Origin: Candidatus Baldrarchaeum yapensis
Lineage (GTDB): Archaea; Asgardarchaeota; Baldrarchaeia; Baldrarchaeales; Baldrarchaeaceae
DNA length: 45,494 nt
Direction of reading: 5' to 3'
NCBI GenBank assembly: GCA_016840465.1
Contig: JAEOSH010000014.1
Coordinates: 1 to 45,494 of the forward strand
A program made the position numbers and the translations under genes. Numbering within the stretch: position 1 is the stretch's first letter; the number at the start of each line of letters is the position of its first letter. Of the stretch, positions 43,613-45,494 are shown one piece after another. Under the pieces are notes generated by a model. That model saw nothing but the letters and a program-made list of their open reading frames with translations, did no database searches and was not told where the DNA came from.

Positions 43613-44839
43613 ATGTTCGCGATAAAGGCAAACCTCCTGTATGATGGCATCGGTAAGAAGGAAAACGTGTACATCGTCGTTGACGGAAACAAGATAAAGG
43701 ACGTGACCTCCGAGAAACCAGACGCTGAGGTGCTATACGAGGGTGTCGTCACTCCGGCGTTCATTGATGGGCACAGCCACATAGGAATGATGAGACATGG
43801 GGAACCTAGTACGGAGGAGGAGACAAACGAGGTTGCTGACATCTTTCTTCCAACACTTGATCCCTTAGACAGCATCTACTTTGACGACAAATACTTTCAG
43901 GACTCCGTGGAGTTCGGAGTTCTCTACTCGTGTGTAACCCCTGGAAGTGGAAACCTTATCGGCGGAAAGGCGGTCATCATCAGGAACTTCGCCAAGCTGC
44001 GTGATGAGGCTGTGGTTAGGGACTACGGGTACAAGATGGCTCTGGGGTTTAACCCGAGGTCGACGTGGGCGGAGTGGAAGGGTAAGCGGTACAAGACGAG
44101 GATGGGAGTGTACGCCCTGCTGAGGGACGAACTAACGAAGATACGCAGGAAGGTCAGGAAACTGGAGTTGGAGAAGAGGGAGAAGGTCAGGGAGTTGAGG
44201 AGGAAGCTAGAGAAGGGGGAGATAACAAAGGAGGAGTACGAGGAGATTTTAAAGGAACTCGATGAGAAGACGGAACTGGAGTTGGAGCTTCACGAGAAGG
44301 CGTTGCTCGAGGTGCTGGAGGGGAAGAAGGTTCTGAAGACGCACGTGCACAAGGAGGACGACGCCGTCTTCCTGATAAGCTTCGTCAGGGAGTTCAACGT
44401 CAAGGCAACCGCAGACCACTTGGGAGATGTTCACAGGGTAGAAACCTTCAGAAAGCTGAAGGATGCGGGGATCCCCATAGTGTACGGGCCCATAGACTCC
44501 TTCGCGTACAAGACCGAACTCAAGCATGACACCTACAAGAACGTCAAGGTGCTCATGGAGTCCGGGGCGAAGTTCACCCTCATGACCGACCACCCGGTGG
44601 TCCTGGCCCGGAACCTCTTCCTACAGCTGCGCTACTTCCTGATGTTCGGGATGAGTAAGGAGAGGGCAATATCCATAATAACGAAGGAGGCGGCGGAGAT
44701 ACTCAGAATAGATGACATCCTCGGAACTGTGGAGCCCGGGAAACTCGCCAGCATCGTCGTGTGGGATGACGACCCCTTTCACCTATGGTCCAAGCCCATA
44801 GCCGTAATCGCGGAGGGGAACGTCGTATTCAAGCGCTAA
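43613..44839 (+). CDS. Metal-dependent amidohydrolase with a charged coiled-coil insertion
   Basis: 408 residues. The N-terminal ATPAFIDGHSHIGM-type segment (TPAFIDGHSHIG) has the HxH metal site. THVHKEDDAVFL and ADHLGDVH give the next metal ligands, and TDHPV the distal Asp. DDILGTVEPGKLASIVVWDDDP is the usual C-terminal strand. This is the imidazolonepropionase/adenosine-deaminase-like amidohydrolase group; the substrate is unknown. Residues about 165-235 form a long charged coiled coil (TKIRRKVRKLELEKREKVRELRR, LEKGEITKEEYEEILKELDEKT) inserted in the barrel, which is unusual. A TATA-like CCTTTTAAG lies 31 bp before the ATG at 43613, so the message may be leaderless. Confidence 0.8.
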   Translation: MFAIKANLLYDGIGKKENVYIVVDGNKIKDVTSEKPDAEVLYEGVVTPAFIDGHSHIGMMRHGEPSTEEETNEVADIFLPTLDPLDSIYFDDKYFQDSVEFGVLYSCVTPGSGNLIGGKAVIIRNFAKLRDEAVVRDYGYKMALGFNPRSTWAEWKGKRYKTRMGVYALLRDELTKIRRKVRKLELEKREKVRELRRKLEKGEITKEEYEEILKELDEKTELELELHEKALLEVLEGKKVLKTHVHKEDDAVFLISFVREFNVKATADHLGDVHRVETFRKLKDAGIPIVYGPIDSFAYKTELKHDTYKNVKVLMESGAKFTLMTDHPVVLARNLFLQLRYFLMFGMSKERAISIITKEAAEILRIDDILGTVEPGKLASIVVWDDDPFHLWSKPIAVIAEGNVVFKR

Positions 44840-44978
44840 ACCTTCCTCCTTATTTATTACGCATCGGTAATCGCGTATAAGTACGGCAATCCGCGCTCAC
44901 GTAAGACAAAATAATAAGGTGAAGGTTTGACACTACATTACATGGTCTCTTGTTCAAGTAGTCACCGAGGGAAACCCT

Positions 44979-45494
44979 GTGAGGATATTCCGTTTTGAGG
45001 TCAAGGTCACCGCATTGGAGAGGGGTGTGCTCAACCCGTTCACCGGCCCGCAAATACAGGCCCTCCTTCTCAACATGATACGTCAGGAGGATCCATCGAC
45101 CGCGGAACGCCTCCATGAGGAGAAAGGAATAAAACCGTATGCTGTGCGTCCGCTTAGACCGTTATCTGGGAGAAAGAACGTTGTGGACGATAAGTGGTTG
45201 ATAGAGGAGGGACGGAACTATTCGTTCTCCTTCTCGGCGCTGATCGAGGAGTTAGGGAAGACGCTGACCACCGCCCTCACCAAAAATCTGGAGGTGACAA
45301 TCGGGAGGATAAGGTTCGCGGTCAACGAAATATCGGTGGAGAGCACCTCCATCGATGATCTCCTGAGGGACGCAACACCAGCTCGCAGAGTCCTCCTCAA
45401 GTTCCTAACACCCACCCACTTCAGAATAAGGAGCACTGGCGCCTACATGCCCTTCCCCCTCCCCCACCTCATGTACACGAACCTCGCAAACGTT
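44979..45494 (+). CDS. cas6: CRISPR-associated endoribonuclease Cas6 (3' partial)
   Basis: The first 172 residues are present and the frame runs off the edge. Cas6 cuts CRISPR repeats in pre-crRNA. The order of segments matches the family: VRIFRFEVKVTA at the start, LNPFTGPQIQALLLNMI, LHEEKGIKPYAVRPLR, the strand FSFSALIEELGKTL, EISVESTSIDDLLRDATP, and the diagnostic LKFLTPTHFRIR. The GTG start at 44979 has GAGGG about 7 bp upstream. This indicates a CRISPR-Cas locus to the right. No CRISPR array is inside the window. Confidence 0.85.
   Translation, partial: MRIFRFEVKVTALERGVLNPFTGPQIQALLLNMIRQEDPSTAERLHEEKGIKPYAVRPLRPLSGRKNVVDDKWLIEEGRNYSFSFSALIEELGKTLTTALTKNLEVTIGRIRFAVNEISVESTSIDDLLRDATPARRVLLKFLTPTHFRIRSTGAYMPFPLPHLMYTNLANV

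Noticed and set aside
36019-45494. Insertion sequence or transposase as cause of the broken genes
   Set aside because: No transposase motif, terminal inverted repeats or target duplications were seen.

Overview
The window is archaeal chromosomal DNA. The evidence is the purine genes (PurP-type FAICAR synthetases instead of PurH, separate PurS/PurQ/PurL), archaeal-family ATPases, an ADP-forming acyl-CoA synthetase subunit, two VapBC pairs, and promoters made of a TATA box about 25-30 bp upstream of short or absent leaders. GTG and TTG starts and short overlapping cistrons are frequent. Base composition and protein families fit a thermophilic member of the Thermoproteota/TACK side, but no rRNA or other marker is present to settle this.

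Layout. 0-9.4 kb holds single metabolic genes: the end of an enoyl-CoA hydratase, a type I glutamine synthetase, a small membrane protein, a radical SAM protein, an AAA ATPase divergent from a GpgS-like glycosyltransferase (with a tandem palindromic operator between them), adenine deaminase and an OsmC protein. 9.4-17.1 kb has RidA, a strongly structured intergenic segment with a potential pseudoknot, a lone ADP-forming acyl-CoA synthetase alpha subunit, several small winged-helix or Lrp-type regulators, a second structured GC-rich intergenic segment, an unknown 401-residue protein and a DUF234-type ATPase. 17.1-30.5 kb is a purine island: two tandem purP paralogues on the minus strand, and divergently a tightly packed 10-gene operon purC-purS-purQ-purL-purF-purF2-purD-nitrilase-purE-purM. 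30.6-41.5 kb mixes intact genes (large membrane protein, PrpB-like lyase, M28 peptidase, VapBC) with several broken ones (PrpD, retropepsin-like, a membrane protein, an unknown protein, an ICMT-like methyltransferase, a RecF/SMC-like ATPase). 41.5-45.5 kb has a diglycine-ending small protein, a coiled-coil protein, a second VapBC pair, an amidohydrolase, and the start of cas6 running off the right edge.

The purine operon supplies most steps from PRPP to AICAR (PurF, PurD, PurSQL, PurM, PurE, PurC) and PurP supplies the formate-dependent step to FAICAR. GAR transformylase, PurB, PurK and IMP cyclohydrolase are not in the window. The most striking point is that the operon encodes two PurF proteins. 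The second has lost the glutaminase nucleophile (Ser for Cys) and the other key Gln-site residues, but keeps the PRPP motif and the four Fe-S-type cysteines. It is followed two genes later by a nitrilase-superfamily amidohydrolase, and the second PurP has a degenerate ATP-binding glycine loop. This suggests a partly duplicated and re-tooled purine pathway. All functional claims here are from reading motifs; no database search was run.
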